Below are positions 45,433 to 53,275 of a stretch of DNA of 64,000 nt, one piece after another; the first letter of the stretch is position 1; every line of letters starts with the position of its first letter. A model generated the notes under the pieces. That model had not been told where the DNA came from and did no database searches. It saw only the letters and a program-made list of their open reading frames with translations. The DNA is taken from contig DUOX01000019.1 of the NCBI GenBank assembly GCA_012838665.1, positions 1 to 64,000 on the forward strand. The letters run 5' to 3'. The position numbers and the translations under genes were made by a program. This DNA comes from Clostridiales bacterium. Its GTDB lineage: Bacteria > Bacillota > Clostridia > Oscillospirales > Oscillospiraceae.

Positions 45433-45490
45433 GCAATACTTAAATTCAGTAAGCAATTATTGTCTAATATTTTTTTAGGAGGATTGTAAT

Positions 45491-46123
45491 ATGTCGAAGC
45501 TCCAAGAGGTAATGAAAGCAGTTGAGACCGGAAAGCTCAAACAAATTGAAGAGTTAGTACAGAGCGCTATTGATGAGGGCATAGAAGCAAACGAAATTCT
45601 CAATGCCATGATTGAAACCATGGGAGTAATAGGTGACAAGTTCCAGCGCAACGAAATCTTTGTCCCCGAAATGCTTGTGGCAGGCCTTACAATGAAAAAA
45701 GGCGTTGAAGTTCTCAAACCGCTGTTGGCCGGCGCAAACGTAACTTCATATGGCAAATTCATTATTGGCACTGTCCAGGGGGACCTCCACGACATCGGCA
45801 AGAATCTGGTGGCCCTGATGGTGGAATCCGCAGGATTCGAAGTTATAGACCTGGGTGTGGACGTGCCGGCACAAAAATTTGTTGAGGCTATAAAAGCCAA
45901 TCCTGACTGCAAGGTAGTAGGCGTTTCCGCACTTCTCACCACCACTATGGAGGCAATGAAGGTTACAGTTAAAGCCATAATTGATGCCGGACTTAAGTCA
46001 CAGGTTAAGATTTTGGTGGGCGGCGCTCCCATAACTCCCGAATTTGCTGAGGAAATCGGCGCCGATGCCTATACGCCCGACGCCGGCTCTGCAGCTCAGA
46101 AGGCCAAGGAGCTTGCCTCATAA
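45491..46123 (+). CDS. Corrinoid-binding methyl carrier protein (MtvC/MtbC-like)
   Basis: A 210-residue two-domain cobalamin carrier. Residues 1-85 form the helical cap domain (MIETMGVIGDKFQRNEIFVP, EMLVAGLTMKKGVEVLKPLL). Residues 88-210 form the Rossmann B12 domain with the base-off/His-on motif DLHDIG (98-103, H100 ligand), the SALLTTTM loop and VGGAPITPEFAEEIGAD. It accepts the methyl group from a substrate-specific methyltransferase, such as the one at 37122, and passes it to THF through the upstream MeTr. It has a strong AGGAGG site. A reductive activator for the cobalt (RACo/RamA type) is expected but not in the window. Confidence 0.93.
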   Translation: MSKLQEVMKAVETGKLKQIEELVQSAIDEGIEANEILNAMIETMGVIGDKFQRNEIFVPEMLVAGLTMKKGVEVLKPLLAGANVTSYGKFIIGTVQGDLHDIGKNLVALMVESAGFEVIDLGVDVPAQKFVEAIKANPDCKVVGVSALLTTTMEAMKVTVKAIIDAGLKSQVKILVGGAPITPEFAEEIGADAYTPDAGSAAQKAKELAS

Positions 46124-46153
46124 TCGTTACAACCGTTAATGAATATAGATTTT

Positions 46154-46190
46154 AGGGATACTGTTTTAAAACAGTATCCCTTGTAATTTT
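46154..46190 (+). terminator. Terminator of the C1 operon
   Basis: AGGGATACTGTTTT/AAAACAGTATCCCT is a perfect 28-base palindrome followed by TGTAATTTT. It is 30 bases past the corrinoid protein stop. Confidence 0.8.
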
Positions 46191-46210
46191 GGCATGGTAT
46201 ATGATATACT
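46181..46210 (+). promoter_or_regulatory. Probable promoter for the glycosyltransferase pair
   Basis: TTGTAA (46181-46186), 18 bases, TATACT (46205-46210), overlapping the tail of the preceding terminator. Confidence 0.55.
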
Positions 46211-46267
46211 AGCTGCTGTGCAGTTGGTTTTTCCATATAAACCTATTGATTAATATTGGAGTGCGAC

Positions 46268-47287
46268 ATGCCCCTTTTCAGTATAGTTGTGCCCGTGTAT
46301 CAGGCGGAACATTATTTAGACAAGTGCATATCTTCGGTTCTGGCGCAGACCTTGGATGACTGGGAACTGATTTTGGTTGATGACGGTTCCAGAGACAAAA
46401 GCGGCCGGATTTGTGACAATTACGCATCAAAAGATCCCCGCATAATAGTTATCCACCAGGAGAATTCCGGGGTCAGCGAAGCCAGGAATGCCGGTATCGC
46501 CAGGGCAACTGGCAGCTTCTTGGCTTTCCTGGACAGCGACGACGCTTTTGAACCCCAAATGCTGGAGAAACTGTATGCCGCCGTCAGGGACGGCGGCGCC
46601 GACAGCGGAGCCTGCGGCCACTTCAGAGAATATCCCGGGGGTGCCCGGGAAATTGAAGCCGCGGCAATGGCCACGGGAGTTTATGACGGACCGGAAATAA
46701 TGGACGGCATTGTGCGTCCCCTCCTGCGGGACAGAGTGGAGGGAGACAGGCTCCTAAACGGCTTTGTCTGGCGGTTTTGTTATGACATGCGCATTGTAAA
46801 AGAAAACGGCCTGCGCTTTTCCGGCGCATATTTGGAAGACGAGGTTTTTCTCATAGAATACTTTTGCCTCTCCAAAAGGCTGGCTGTCATAGATGACCCT
46901 TTGTATTGCTATCTGCAAAACCCCTACTCGGTAACGAAAAAATACATGCCCGACTTTTTGGAAACTTTCATGCATTCTTTAAATATGAAAAAAGGGCTTG
47001 TGGAAAAATACCAAATCCGGGGCATTGATGGATGGCAGTGGCATAGCTACTGGGCAGGCCTGCTTATTGCGGTTGCCAATGAATTTGCTCCGGGTAACCG
47101 CAGCGGCTTTCTTGAAAAACGCAGAAACCTGATTTCCATTTGCCGGGCGCCCGAATTTGCCGATGCGATTCAAAATCTTAACCCCGTCGGGGTATCCGGC
47201 AAAAAGAGCATTGTAATCAAGCTTATCAGGGCAAGGCAGTTTTCGCTTTTGGCAGCGCTGTATTCTATAAAAAACCTGAAGAGGTAG
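46268..47287 (+). CDS. Family 2 glycosyltransferase
   Basis: A 339-residue GT-A enzyme, probably adding a sugar to a surface polysaccharide. The nucleotide-sugar domain begins FSIVVPVYQAEHYLDKCISS, followed by WELILVDDGSRDKSG, ENSGVSEARNAGIARATG and the metal-binding LDSDDAFEP (DxD). The region after residue 220 is helical without membrane segments. ATG 46268 has GGAG 7 bases upstream. The next gene, a polymerase/ligase-type membrane protein, starts 3 bases after the stop, so the two act together. Confidence 0.9.
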   Translation: MPLFSIVVPVYQAEHYLDKCISSVLAQTLDDWELILVDDGSRDKSGRICDNYASKDPRIIVIHQENSGVSEARNAGIARATGSFLAFLDSDDAFEPQMLEKLYAAVRDGGADSGACGHFREYPGGAREIEAAAMATGVYDGPEIMDGIVRPLLRDRVEGDRLLNGFVWRFCYDMRIVKENGLRFSGAYLEDEVFLIEYFCLSKRLAVIDDPLYCYLQNPYSVTKKYMPDFLETFMHSLNMKKGLVEKYQIRGIDGWQWHSYWAGLLIAVANEFAPGNRSGFLEKRRNLISICRAPEFADAIQNLNPVGVSGKKSIVIKLIRARQFSLLAALYSIKNLKR

Positions 47288-47290
47288 ACT

Positions 47291-48820
47291 ATGGATTTAG
47301 TAAAAAACAGCTTATTTTGCAGCCTTGTAATCCGCGGCTGGATTATTATCTTGGCGATTTGGCGGGAAAGTTACTGCGCTTTTATCCTTGCCAGGCTTTG
47401 TTCAGCCCTTAGGAAACTGTGGATAAACAGCCTTTCAGGCAAAATCATCTCCCGGGACAGCCGTATTGACAGGCTGTGGAAGGAAAGCGGAACATACAGG
47501 CTCCTGAGTGCAGTGCTCGATTTTATCCCGAGCCTTCTGCACCGCATTTATTCCAGGTTCAGAGATATTTGTGAGGGCAGCGCGGTATTTCGTGCCGCAA
47601 ATTACTGCGGGGAGAGAAGCTTTATATTAATATCCTGGGTTCTGCTCATGCTCCTTGTCACTCCCCAGGACTACTGGAACAATATATACAGCCTTTTAGC
47701 TGTTATGTTCCTCCTGGCCCTGTTTTTGGCGGCTTCCATGGGCAGCAGGAACTATCGTTTTAATCTGGATAGCGTCGGGTTTTTCCCCGTGGCTTTCGGC
47801 GCGATGGTGTTTATAGCTTTTCTGACTTCATCCTACAGGTCTGCGAGTTTTAGGTTTTTGCTGTTTCATATAACCTGCATGCTTGCGGTCTTATTATGTG
47901 TTAACTCAATAAAAAAACTATCCCAGCTCAGGAGGGTTTTGGGATTTGCGGTTTTGGGTGTTTTGGTTTCCTCCGTTTACGGCATGATTCAGAGGGCCAT
48001 GGGCATTGAGGTTGATGAGCTCCTGGTTGACATCACTGTTAACCAAGGTATTCCGGGTCGCGTTTTTTCTTTTTTTGAGAATCCCAACAGCTTTGCCATG
48101 GTCCTTGTAATGCTGCTTCCCCTTTGTATAGCCATGGCATTGACCTCCAGAGGAAAAATAAAGTTCTTTTACGCGGGAACCCTGCTTCTGGGCGTTATCG
48201 CCCTTTTGATGACCTATTCAAGAGGCGCGTGGGCAAGCTTTGCCTTTAGTATTTTTGTCTTGTTTCTTGTGCTGTGGCCCAAGTTTATTCCCCTTTTCAT
48301 TGCTTGCTGCATACTGGCTTTGCCAGTCCTGCCTCAAAGTATTTTTAACAGGATTATGTCCTCCTTTAATTTTGCGGACTCCTCAATATCAACCCGCATG
48401 CATATTTATAAAGCTTCATGGTCTTTGTTTACGCAAAACCCGCTGTGGGGCGTTGGACTGGGAAATGATGTTGTTAAAATCCGTATTACTGAGGCGGGGG
48501 TATATAAAGCTCAGGCAATTTTTGTTCACGCCCATAGTATTTATCTCCAGGTTGCGGCGGAAATGGGCATATTTGGCATAATTGCTTTTGTGGGCAGCAT
48601 GGTATCCGGCATTAAGTCTGGGGTCAAAGTTATAACAGGAAGAAGGTCGGACCTGGAATTCCGGCTTATAATCGGGGCCCTTGTTGCCGGTTTGTCGGGT
48701 GTTTTGCTCAACGGGATAGTGGACTATCCCTGGAGCTATCCCAGAGTTATGCTTATCTTTTGGGTAGTTTTTGCCCTGCTTTTGAGCTGTGTAAAACTGA
48801 CCGGGGCGGAAGCGGAATAA
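47291..48820 (+). CDS. O-antigen ligase/polymerase-like membrane protein
   Basis: A 509-residue integral membrane protein with about ten to twelve helices, matching the Wzy_C/WaaL (O-antigen ligase) family. The central part shows GRVFSFFENPNSFAMVLVML and LMTYSRGAWASFAFSIFVLF. The extracellular loop and catalytic-type histidine are in FVHAHSIYLQVAAEMGIFGI. The first 110 residues are a less hydrophobic, arginine-rich extension not usual in the family. Such proteins polymerise or ligate lipid-linked glycans on the outer membrane face. It is paired with the glycosyltransferase gene. Confidence 0.87.
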   Translation: MDLVKNSLFCSLVIRGWIIILAIWRESYCAFILARLCSALRKLWINSLSGKIISRDSRIDRLWKESGTYRLLSAVLDFIPSLLHRIYSRFRDICEGSAVFRAANYCGERSFILISWVLLMLLVTPQDYWNNIYSLLAVMFLLALFLAASMGSRNYRFNLDSVGFFPVAFGAMVFIAFLTSSYRSASFRFLLFHITCMLAVLLCVNSIKKLSQLRRVLGFAVLGVLVSSVYGMIQRAMGIEVDELLVDITVNQGIPGRVFSFFENPNSFAMVLVMLLPLCIAMALTSRGKIKFFYAGTLLLGVIALLMTYSRGAWASFAFSIFVLFLVLWPKFIPLFIACCILALPVLPQSIFNRIMSSFNFADSSISTRMHIYKASWSLFTQNPLWGVGLGNDVVKIRITEAGVYKAQAIFVHAHSIYLQVAAEMGIFGIIAFVGSMVSGIKSGVKVITGRRSDLEFRLIIGALVAGLSGVLLNGIVDYPWSYPRVMLIFWVVFALLLSCVKLTGAEAE

Positions 48821-48829
48821 AGAAAAAAC

Positions 48830-48860
48830 AAACCGTGGAAATTACACGGTTTTTATATTT
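48830..48860 (+). terminator. Terminator after the polysaccharide genes
   Basis: AAACCGTG/CACGGTTT, 8 bp with a 7-base loop, is followed by TTATATTTTAA. Confidence 0.8.
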
Positions 48861-49034
48861 TAATTTATTAAAAAAATTAATATTTGCAAACAATAATATC
48901 GTTTTCTACAAAAGCAAAAAGAGCCAATAAACGTTTTACAAAACAAGAATAATTTACATCACATATATAATTGACTTAAGCAGAAAATATGAATGGGATT
49001 ACAATCCCTAAAACTACTCAAGGAGTTGAAAACA

Positions 49035-49235
49035 TTGGCTAGAAACAGCAATAGACTAGTTAACCCTAGTGCTCGCGAGGCAATGAACAGGTTTAAAATG
49101 GAAACAGCCAACGAGGTTGGAGTAAACCTGAAACAGGGCTATAACGGCGACATCACCGCTAGGGAAGCCGGAAGTATCGGCGGCCAGATGGTTAAGAAAA
49201 TGATCAAGGCTTACGAAGACAGCGTTTCAACCTAA
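49035..49235 (+). CDS. Small acid-soluble spore protein, alpha/beta type
   Basis: A 66-residue SASP that coats and protects forespore DNA. It contains FKMETANEVGV, the region cleaved by the germination protease, and the DNA-binding part YNGDITAREAGSIGGQMVKK. I set the start at TTG 49035 (reads ARNSNRLVNPSAREAMNRFK after the initiator) because AAGGAG is 10 bases upstream and homologues start there. An ATG at 48993 would add 14 foreign residues. It is expected to be under sigma-G, but I could not fix a convincing promoter in the AT-rich 170 bases upstream. Confidence 0.92.
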   Translation: MARNSNRLVNPSAREAMNRFKMETANEVGVNLKQGYNGDITAREAGSIGGQMVKKMIKAYEDSVST

Positions 49236-49320
49236 CAAGAGTTCGGCAAGTATAGAAGTAGGAGATAGCAACAAAAAATCTGCTTAAAAGTGGATTAAAA
49301 TGACAAAAACTGAATAACGG

Positions 49321-49357
49321 GCAGGGGGAGCTGTTTATTCAGCTTCCCCTGCTTTTT
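49321..49357 (+). terminator. Terminator between the spore protein gene and obgE
   Basis: GCAGGGGGAGCTG/CAGCTTCCCCTGC, 13 bp with one G-T pair and a 6-base loop, is followed by TTTTTA on the plus strand. The T-run reaches the obgE stop codon; on the minus strand the tail is U-poor. Confidence 0.88.
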
Positions 49358-50630
49358 ATGACTTATATTCAAATTCGGCACCATAGATATTTACCGTGTC
49401 CCCGTCCTTAATGCCCATGGCTTCCAGACGTTCAAAGACCCCGCTGTCACGGAGCATCCTGTCAAAATACATTCTGGATTCGTAATCGGTGAGGTTGATA
49501 CTGTCTATGAGCCTGCGTATCCAATCCCCCTCAACAATCCAGTCACCGTCGTAATTCTCTATGGTTAACTCATCAGGTGTGCTAAGCTCCGGCTCAGGCG
49601 GCGCGTACTCAGGCTCGTAGATGATAACGGGGGGCAGTTCCCTTAACTTCTGTGCAACAGCTCTTATAAGTTCCGCGGTGCCCTTATGGGTGACTGCGGA
49701 CATTTCAAAAAATTCGTAGCCCTTTGATTCGACATAGGCACGAAAGTCCTCAATGGGCTGGCGGTTGTCGCCCAAAAGGTCGCACTTGTTGCCGACTACA
49801 ATCTGGGGGCGTTCCGCCAGTTGGGGGTTATACTCTCGCAGCTCAACATTAATGGTCTCAAAATCATCAACGGGATCGCGGCCCTCGCTTCCCGAAACAT
49901 CCACAAGGTGAATCAGGAGTCGGCAGCGGTCAACATGCCTGAGAAAATCATGCCCCAGACCTATGCCTTCGCTGGCCCCCTCAATCAGGCCGGGAATATC
50001 AGCCATGACGAAGGATACACCTTCGGAAACATATACTACTCCCAGGTTCGGGTAAAGGGTTGTAAAATGATAATTGGCTATTTTGGGATTTGCCTTTGTT
50101 ACCACAGAGAGTAAGGTGGATTTTCCTACATTTGGGAAGCCCACAAGACCCACATCGGCCAATAGCTTAAGCTCCAGAATTATTTCCCGGCTCTCGCCCT
50201 CGGTGCCGGGTTTGGCAAAGCGGGGCACCTGCCTGGTAGGAGTGGCAAAGTGCATGTTTCCCCATCCGCCCCGTCCGCCCCTGGCCACCACAAAGGAATC
50301 GTCGGTGGACATATCTTTGATGATCATTCCTGTTTCTTTATCCCGAATAAGCGTGCCGCGGGGCACTTTAATGATAAGGTTTTCGCCGCTTTTGCCGGAG
50401 CAGCGGTTGCCCCTGCCGTCTGCGCCGTTGCCGGCCACGTATTTTCTTTTATATCGAAAGTCCATAAGGGTGGACATATGGTCGTCAACAACAACGATTA
50501 CGTCGCCGCCGCGGCCTCCATCCCCGCCGTCCGGTCCTCCTGAGGGAATGTATTTCTCCCGGTGGAAAGATACGGCGCCGTTGCCGCCTTTTCCGCCCTG
50601 TACGAATATTGTGGCCTTATCTATGAACAT
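49356..50630 (-). CDS. obgE: GTPase Obg/CgtA
   Basis: An essential GTPase for 50S assembly that also links to stress and sporulation control. The 424 residues comprise the glycine-rich Obg fold (1-158: FVQGGKGGNGAVSFHREKYI, GGDGGRGGDVIVV), the G domain (P-loop GFPNVGKST, DIPGLIEGASEGIGLG, NKCDL) and a C-terminal OCT domain (about 350-424). It lies downstream of rplU-rpmA, the usual order. A hairpin between rpmA and obgE suggests partly independent expression. Confidence 0.97.
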   Translation of the reverse strand: MFIDKATIFVQGGKGGNGAVSFHREKYIPSGGPDGGDGGRGGDVIVVVDDHMSTLMDFRYKRKYVAGNGADGRGNRCSGKSGENLIIKVPRGTLIRDKETGMIIKDMSTDDSFVVARGGRGGWGNMHFATPTRQVPRFAKPGTEGESREIILELKLLADVGLVGFPNVGKSTLLSVVTKANPKIANYHFTTLYPNLGVVYVSEGVSFVMADIPGLIEGASEGIGLGHDFLRHVDRCRLLIHLVDVSGSEGRDPVDDFETINVELREYNPQLAERPQIVVGNKCDLLGDNRQPIEDFRAYVESKGYEFFEMSAVTHKGTAELIRAVAQKLRELPPVIIYEPEYAPPEPELSTPDELTIENYDGDWIVEGDWIRRLIDSINLTDYESRMYFDRMLRDSGVFERLEAMGIKDGDTVNIYGAEFEYKS

Positions 50631-50718
50631 GGATTCACCTCCGGTGGATATGATAAAATATATCTTCAGTTATAATTTGCGGGTGCTGTAAAATAATTCA
50701 CATTACAATTATAAATTA

Positions 50719-50749
50719 AGGGGCGGACAGCGTCCGCCCCTATTTTTTT
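50719..50749. terminator. Hairpin between rpmA and obgE
   Basis: AGGGGCGGAC/GTCCGCCCCT, a perfect 10-bp stem with a 3-base loop. On the minus strand it is 7 bases after the rpmA stop and is followed by TTAATTTAT, a moderate U-tract. On the plus strand a stronger ATTTTTTT follows. Confidence 0.75.
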
Positions 50750-51008
50750 ATTGTGCTAACTCGTAGACAGAGACCATTTTTCTGTCCTTGCCAAGACGCT
50801 CGAACCTAACAATGCCGCTCTTCAGAGCGAAAAGGGTATCGTCTTTGCCACGGCCCACGTTGGTGCCGGGGTGGATCTTAGTACCGCGTTGTCTGACAAG
50901 GATGTTGCCGGCAAGTACAAACTGTCCGTCGGCTCTCTTGGGGCCAAGCCGTTTTGACTCACTGTCACGACCGTTTCTGGTAGAGCCCATTCCTTTTTTA
51001 TGTGCCAT
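50748..51008 (-). CDS. rpmA: 50S ribosomal protein bL27, without N-terminal extension
   Basis: bL27 lies at the peptidyl-transferase centre of the ribosome. The 86-residue protein starts [20 protein letters not shown], so the mature sequence begins at the initiator. Many Bacillota make a precursor with an extra segment of about nine residues ending FFASKKG that is cut by the protease Prp. Here no such extension is present, and there is no prp gene in the 34-base gap to rplU where it is normally found. Confidence 0.97.
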   Translation of the reverse strand: MAHKKGMGSTRNGRDSESKRLGPKRADGQFVLAGNILVRQRGTKIHPGTNVGRGKDDTLFALKSGIVRFERLGKDRKMVSVYELAQ

Positions 51009-51042
51009 ATGTTACACCTCCATTTGTCAAATCATTGCGGAA

Positions 51043-51357
51043 CTAGACATTAATTGTGCCGATTTGTACCTGTGTATAGGGCTGCCTGTGGCCCATGGTC
51101 CTGCGGTAGCCCTTTTTGGGCTTCATCTTAAAGACACGGATTTTTTTGGCTTTGCCGTTTTTAACGACATTTGCGGTGACGGTAGCGCCCTCCACGGTGG
51201 GAGTGCCAAAAACGTAATTATTGTCGTCAATAACAGCCAGTACCTTGTCGAAGGTAACGGTTTCGCCGCTTTCGGCGTTCAGCTTCTCGATATAAATAAT
51301 ATCGCCCTCGGCCACACGGTACTGTTTGCCACCGGTCTCAATAATCGCATGCTTCAC
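51043..51357 (-). CDS. rplU: 50S ribosomal protein bL21
   Basis: A 104-residue 23S rRNA-binding protein. It shows [39 protein letters not shown] and the C-terminal [20 protein letters not shown]. It is first gene of rplU-rpmA-(obgE), with its own promoter and an 80-base leader. Confidence 0.97.
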   Translation of the reverse strand: MKHAIIETGGKQYRVAEGDIIYIEKLNAESGETVTFDKVLAVIDDNNYVFGTPTVEGATVTANVVKNGKAKKIRVFKMKPKKGYRRTMGHRQPYTQVQIGTINV

Positions 51358-51437
51358 TAATATTGTACCTACCTCTCTTGGAGTCTCGCTCTAGGGGTGA
51401 AAGCCAAGCTTCACTTAAACGACCCGTTCAAAGCGGC
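51358..51437 (-). promoter_or_regulatory. Possible ribosomal protein L21 leader
   Basis: The approximately 80-base 5' leader of rplU contains AGAGCGAGACTCC shortly before the ribosome-binding site. That recalls the conserved element of the L21 leader family, thought to mediate autoregulation in Bacillota. I cannot fold it reliably by eye, so this is a proposal from sequence resemblance and position. Confidence 0.4.
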
Positions 51438-51443
51438 CATGCT

Positions 51444-51472
51444 AGTTTATCATGTAATACCAGCAATGTCAA
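51444..51472 (-). promoter_or_regulatory. sigma-A promoter for rplU-rpmA
   Basis: On the minus strand TTGACA (51472-51467), 17 bases, TAAACT (51449-51444). It lies just past the dapB stop codon. Confidence 0.7.
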
Positions 51473-51509
51473 TGATTTTTGCAAAAATATGCGTCTTGAT
51501 AAAACCCGC

Positions 51510-52280
51510 CTAGCGGTTCAAGATTTCCGCAAGAGCGTCATTCATATCGTACATTCCCGGCTCCGTTATCCCGGCAAGGAATTTTGCCGCAGTGATGGCG
51601 CCGTTTGCAAACACCTCCCGCGAGTAGGCCTTATGGCTGAACTCTATCACCTCATCCGGTCCGGCGAATATAACGTCATGTTCGCCAACGATGGTCCCGC
51701 CCCGGACGGCGGAGATACCGATTTCATTTTTATTCCGTGGCCTGCGGACGCTTTGCCGCTCATAGACGTACTCGGAAGGGCGGGGGAGGGCGGAGGCAAT
51801 GGAATCGGCAAGCATAAGGGCCGTTCCGCTGGGAGCGTCCACTTTGGCCTTGTGATGGCGCTCGACGATTTCCACATCAAAATTGTCACCCAGAACGGTG
51901 GCAGCCTTTTTCAGGAGACTTGATAAAAGATTAATGCCCAGAGACATATTGGCGGACTTGAATAAGGGAATATGCCCGGACGCGTCCTTAATCATTTCAA
52001 GCTGCTCGTCGTTGTAGCCGGTAGTGCAGATAACGGCCGGGATTCTCCTTTTAATGCAATAGGGGAGCAGCCTGCTCAGGGCAGAGGGATTTGAAAAATC
52101 TATAAGCACGTCGGCTTGGCCGGCAAACTCCATGGGATCTGAGTAAACAGGATAGTCAGACATTTTGACGGTGTTGACATCGAAGCCCGCCACCACGACC
52201 ATGTCGTCCCTCTCTCTGCACATTCGGCTGACCACTTGTCCCATACGACCATTACAGCCGGATATTATTATCTTAGGCAT
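51510..52280 (-). CDS. dapB: 4-hydroxy-tetrahydrodipicolinate reductase
   Basis: Second dap step: reduces the DapA product to tetrahydrodipicolinate for lysine, meso-diaminopimelate and, in spore formers, dipicolinate. The 256 residues show the Rossmann motif ISGCNGRMGQVV, DFSNPSAL, CTTGY, and the catalytic segment VEIVERHHKAKVDAPSGTAL. It is last in the asd-dapA-dapB operon, 58 bases after dapA. No clear terminator follows before the rplU promoter. Confidence 0.96.
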   Translation of the reverse strand: MPKIIISGCNGRMGQVVSRMCRERDDMVVVAGFDVNTVKMSDYPVYSDPMEFAGQADVLIDFSNPSALSRLLPYCIKRRIPAVICTTGYNDEQLEMIKDASGHIPLFKSANMSLGINLLSSLLKKAATVLGDNFDVEIVERHHKAKVDAPSGTALMLADSIASALPRPSEYVYERQSVRRPRNKNEIGISAVRGGTIVGEHDVIFAGPDEVIEFSHKAYSREVFANGAITAAKFLAGITEPGMYDMNDALAEILNR

Positions 52281-52338
52281 AATACCAACCTTTCAAAAAT
52301 GGATAGGGGGAAATCCGCCCTTTTAAAAAGACACGGCG

Positions 52339-53229
52339 CTATTTCAGCTTCAGGCCCGCATTTACAAGGCTTTCCTTCAGCTTGGCAAGGTTATCCTCGC
52401 GCATCTCGCACAGTGGCAGGCGGAGTTTGCCCACATTCATCCCCATAAGGTTCATGGCCGTTTTTACGGGTACGGGGTTAACCTCGATAAACAGCTTTGC
52501 GAACAGGTCGGCATATTTGAAGTAGAGCTTCGTGGCGGCGGCGAAATCGCCCTCCAGGCAGAGCCCGCAAAGCTCGGCTACTTCCTTGGGAATGATATTG
52601 GAGGCCACTGAAATGACACCAACAGCGCCCATGGACATCATGGGTATCGTGTTGTCGTCGTTGCCGCTCCAGATGTAAAGCTCGTCGCCGCAGAGGGCCC
52701 TGGTCCTGGAGAACAGGCTAAAGTCCCCGGAGGCCTCTTTGACGCCGTTTATGTTGGGGTGCTTGGACAGTTCCTTGTAAGTCTCCGCGGCAATACCGAT
52801 GCCCGTGCGACTGGGGACGTTGTAAAGAATCATGGGCACGTCAACACGGTCGGCCACATAGGTAAAGTGCTTAATCAAACCATGTTGGGACGTCTTGTTA
52901 TAATAGGGGGTCACCATGAGGATTCCGTCAACACCGGAAGCTTTAGCGCTTGTGGCAAGGCGGAGGGAGGTCATGGTATCATTACTGCCTACTCCGGCCA
53001 CTACCTTCATCCGCCCGGCAGTGTACTTGACAACGAAATCTACGAGTTCCTCATGTTCGTCAACGGGCTGGGTAGCGTTTTCACCTGTGGTGCCGCAGAC
53101 TATAATGGCGGAGGTGCCGTTTTCGTACTGAAAATCCAACAGCTGGCCCATTTTCTCATAATCTATGCCGTTCTCGGTAAAAGGGGTGATTATGGCAGTT
53201 CCTGAACCGGTAAATATGGGAGTTTTCAT
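52339..53229 (-). CDS. dapA: 4-hydroxy-tetrahydrodipicolinate synthase
   Basis: Condenses pyruvate with aspartate semialdehyde. The 296-residue TIM barrel has GSGTAIITPFTENGIDYEKM, CGTTGENATQ, YYNKTSQHGL, YNVPSRTGIG and the Schiff-base lysine in GVKEASGDF. It lies 46 bases downstream of asd. Confidence 0.97.
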   Translation of the reverse strand: MKTPIFTGSGTAIITPFTENGIDYEKMGQLLDFQYENGTSAIIVCGTTGENATQPVDEHEELVDFVVKYTAGRMKVVAGVGSNDTMTSLRLATSAKASGVDGILMVTPYYNKTSQHGLIKHFTYVADRVDVPMILYNVPSRTGIGIAAETYKELSKHPNINGVKEASGDFSLFSRTRALCGDELYIWSGNDDNTIPMMSMGAVGVISVASNIIPKEVAELCGLCLEGDFAAATKLYFKYADLFAKLFIEVNPVPVKTAMNLMGMNVGKLRLPLCEMREDNLAKLKESLVNAGLKLK

Positions 53230-53275
53230 TTTATGCCCTCCTTAAAATTGAAGTTTTATTGATTATAGGTATTGG

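Noticed and set aside
44626-46123. Evidence for a complete Wood-Ljungdahl pathway
   Set aside because: Only the methyl branch proteins are present here. No CO dehydrogenase/acetyl-CoA synthase, corrinoid FeS protein or formate dehydrogenase genes are in the window, so acetogenesis cannot be claimed.
48870-49034. sigma-G promoter for the spore protein gene
   Set aside because: CATATATA near 48960 resembles a -10 element, but no matching -35 element lies at the right distance.
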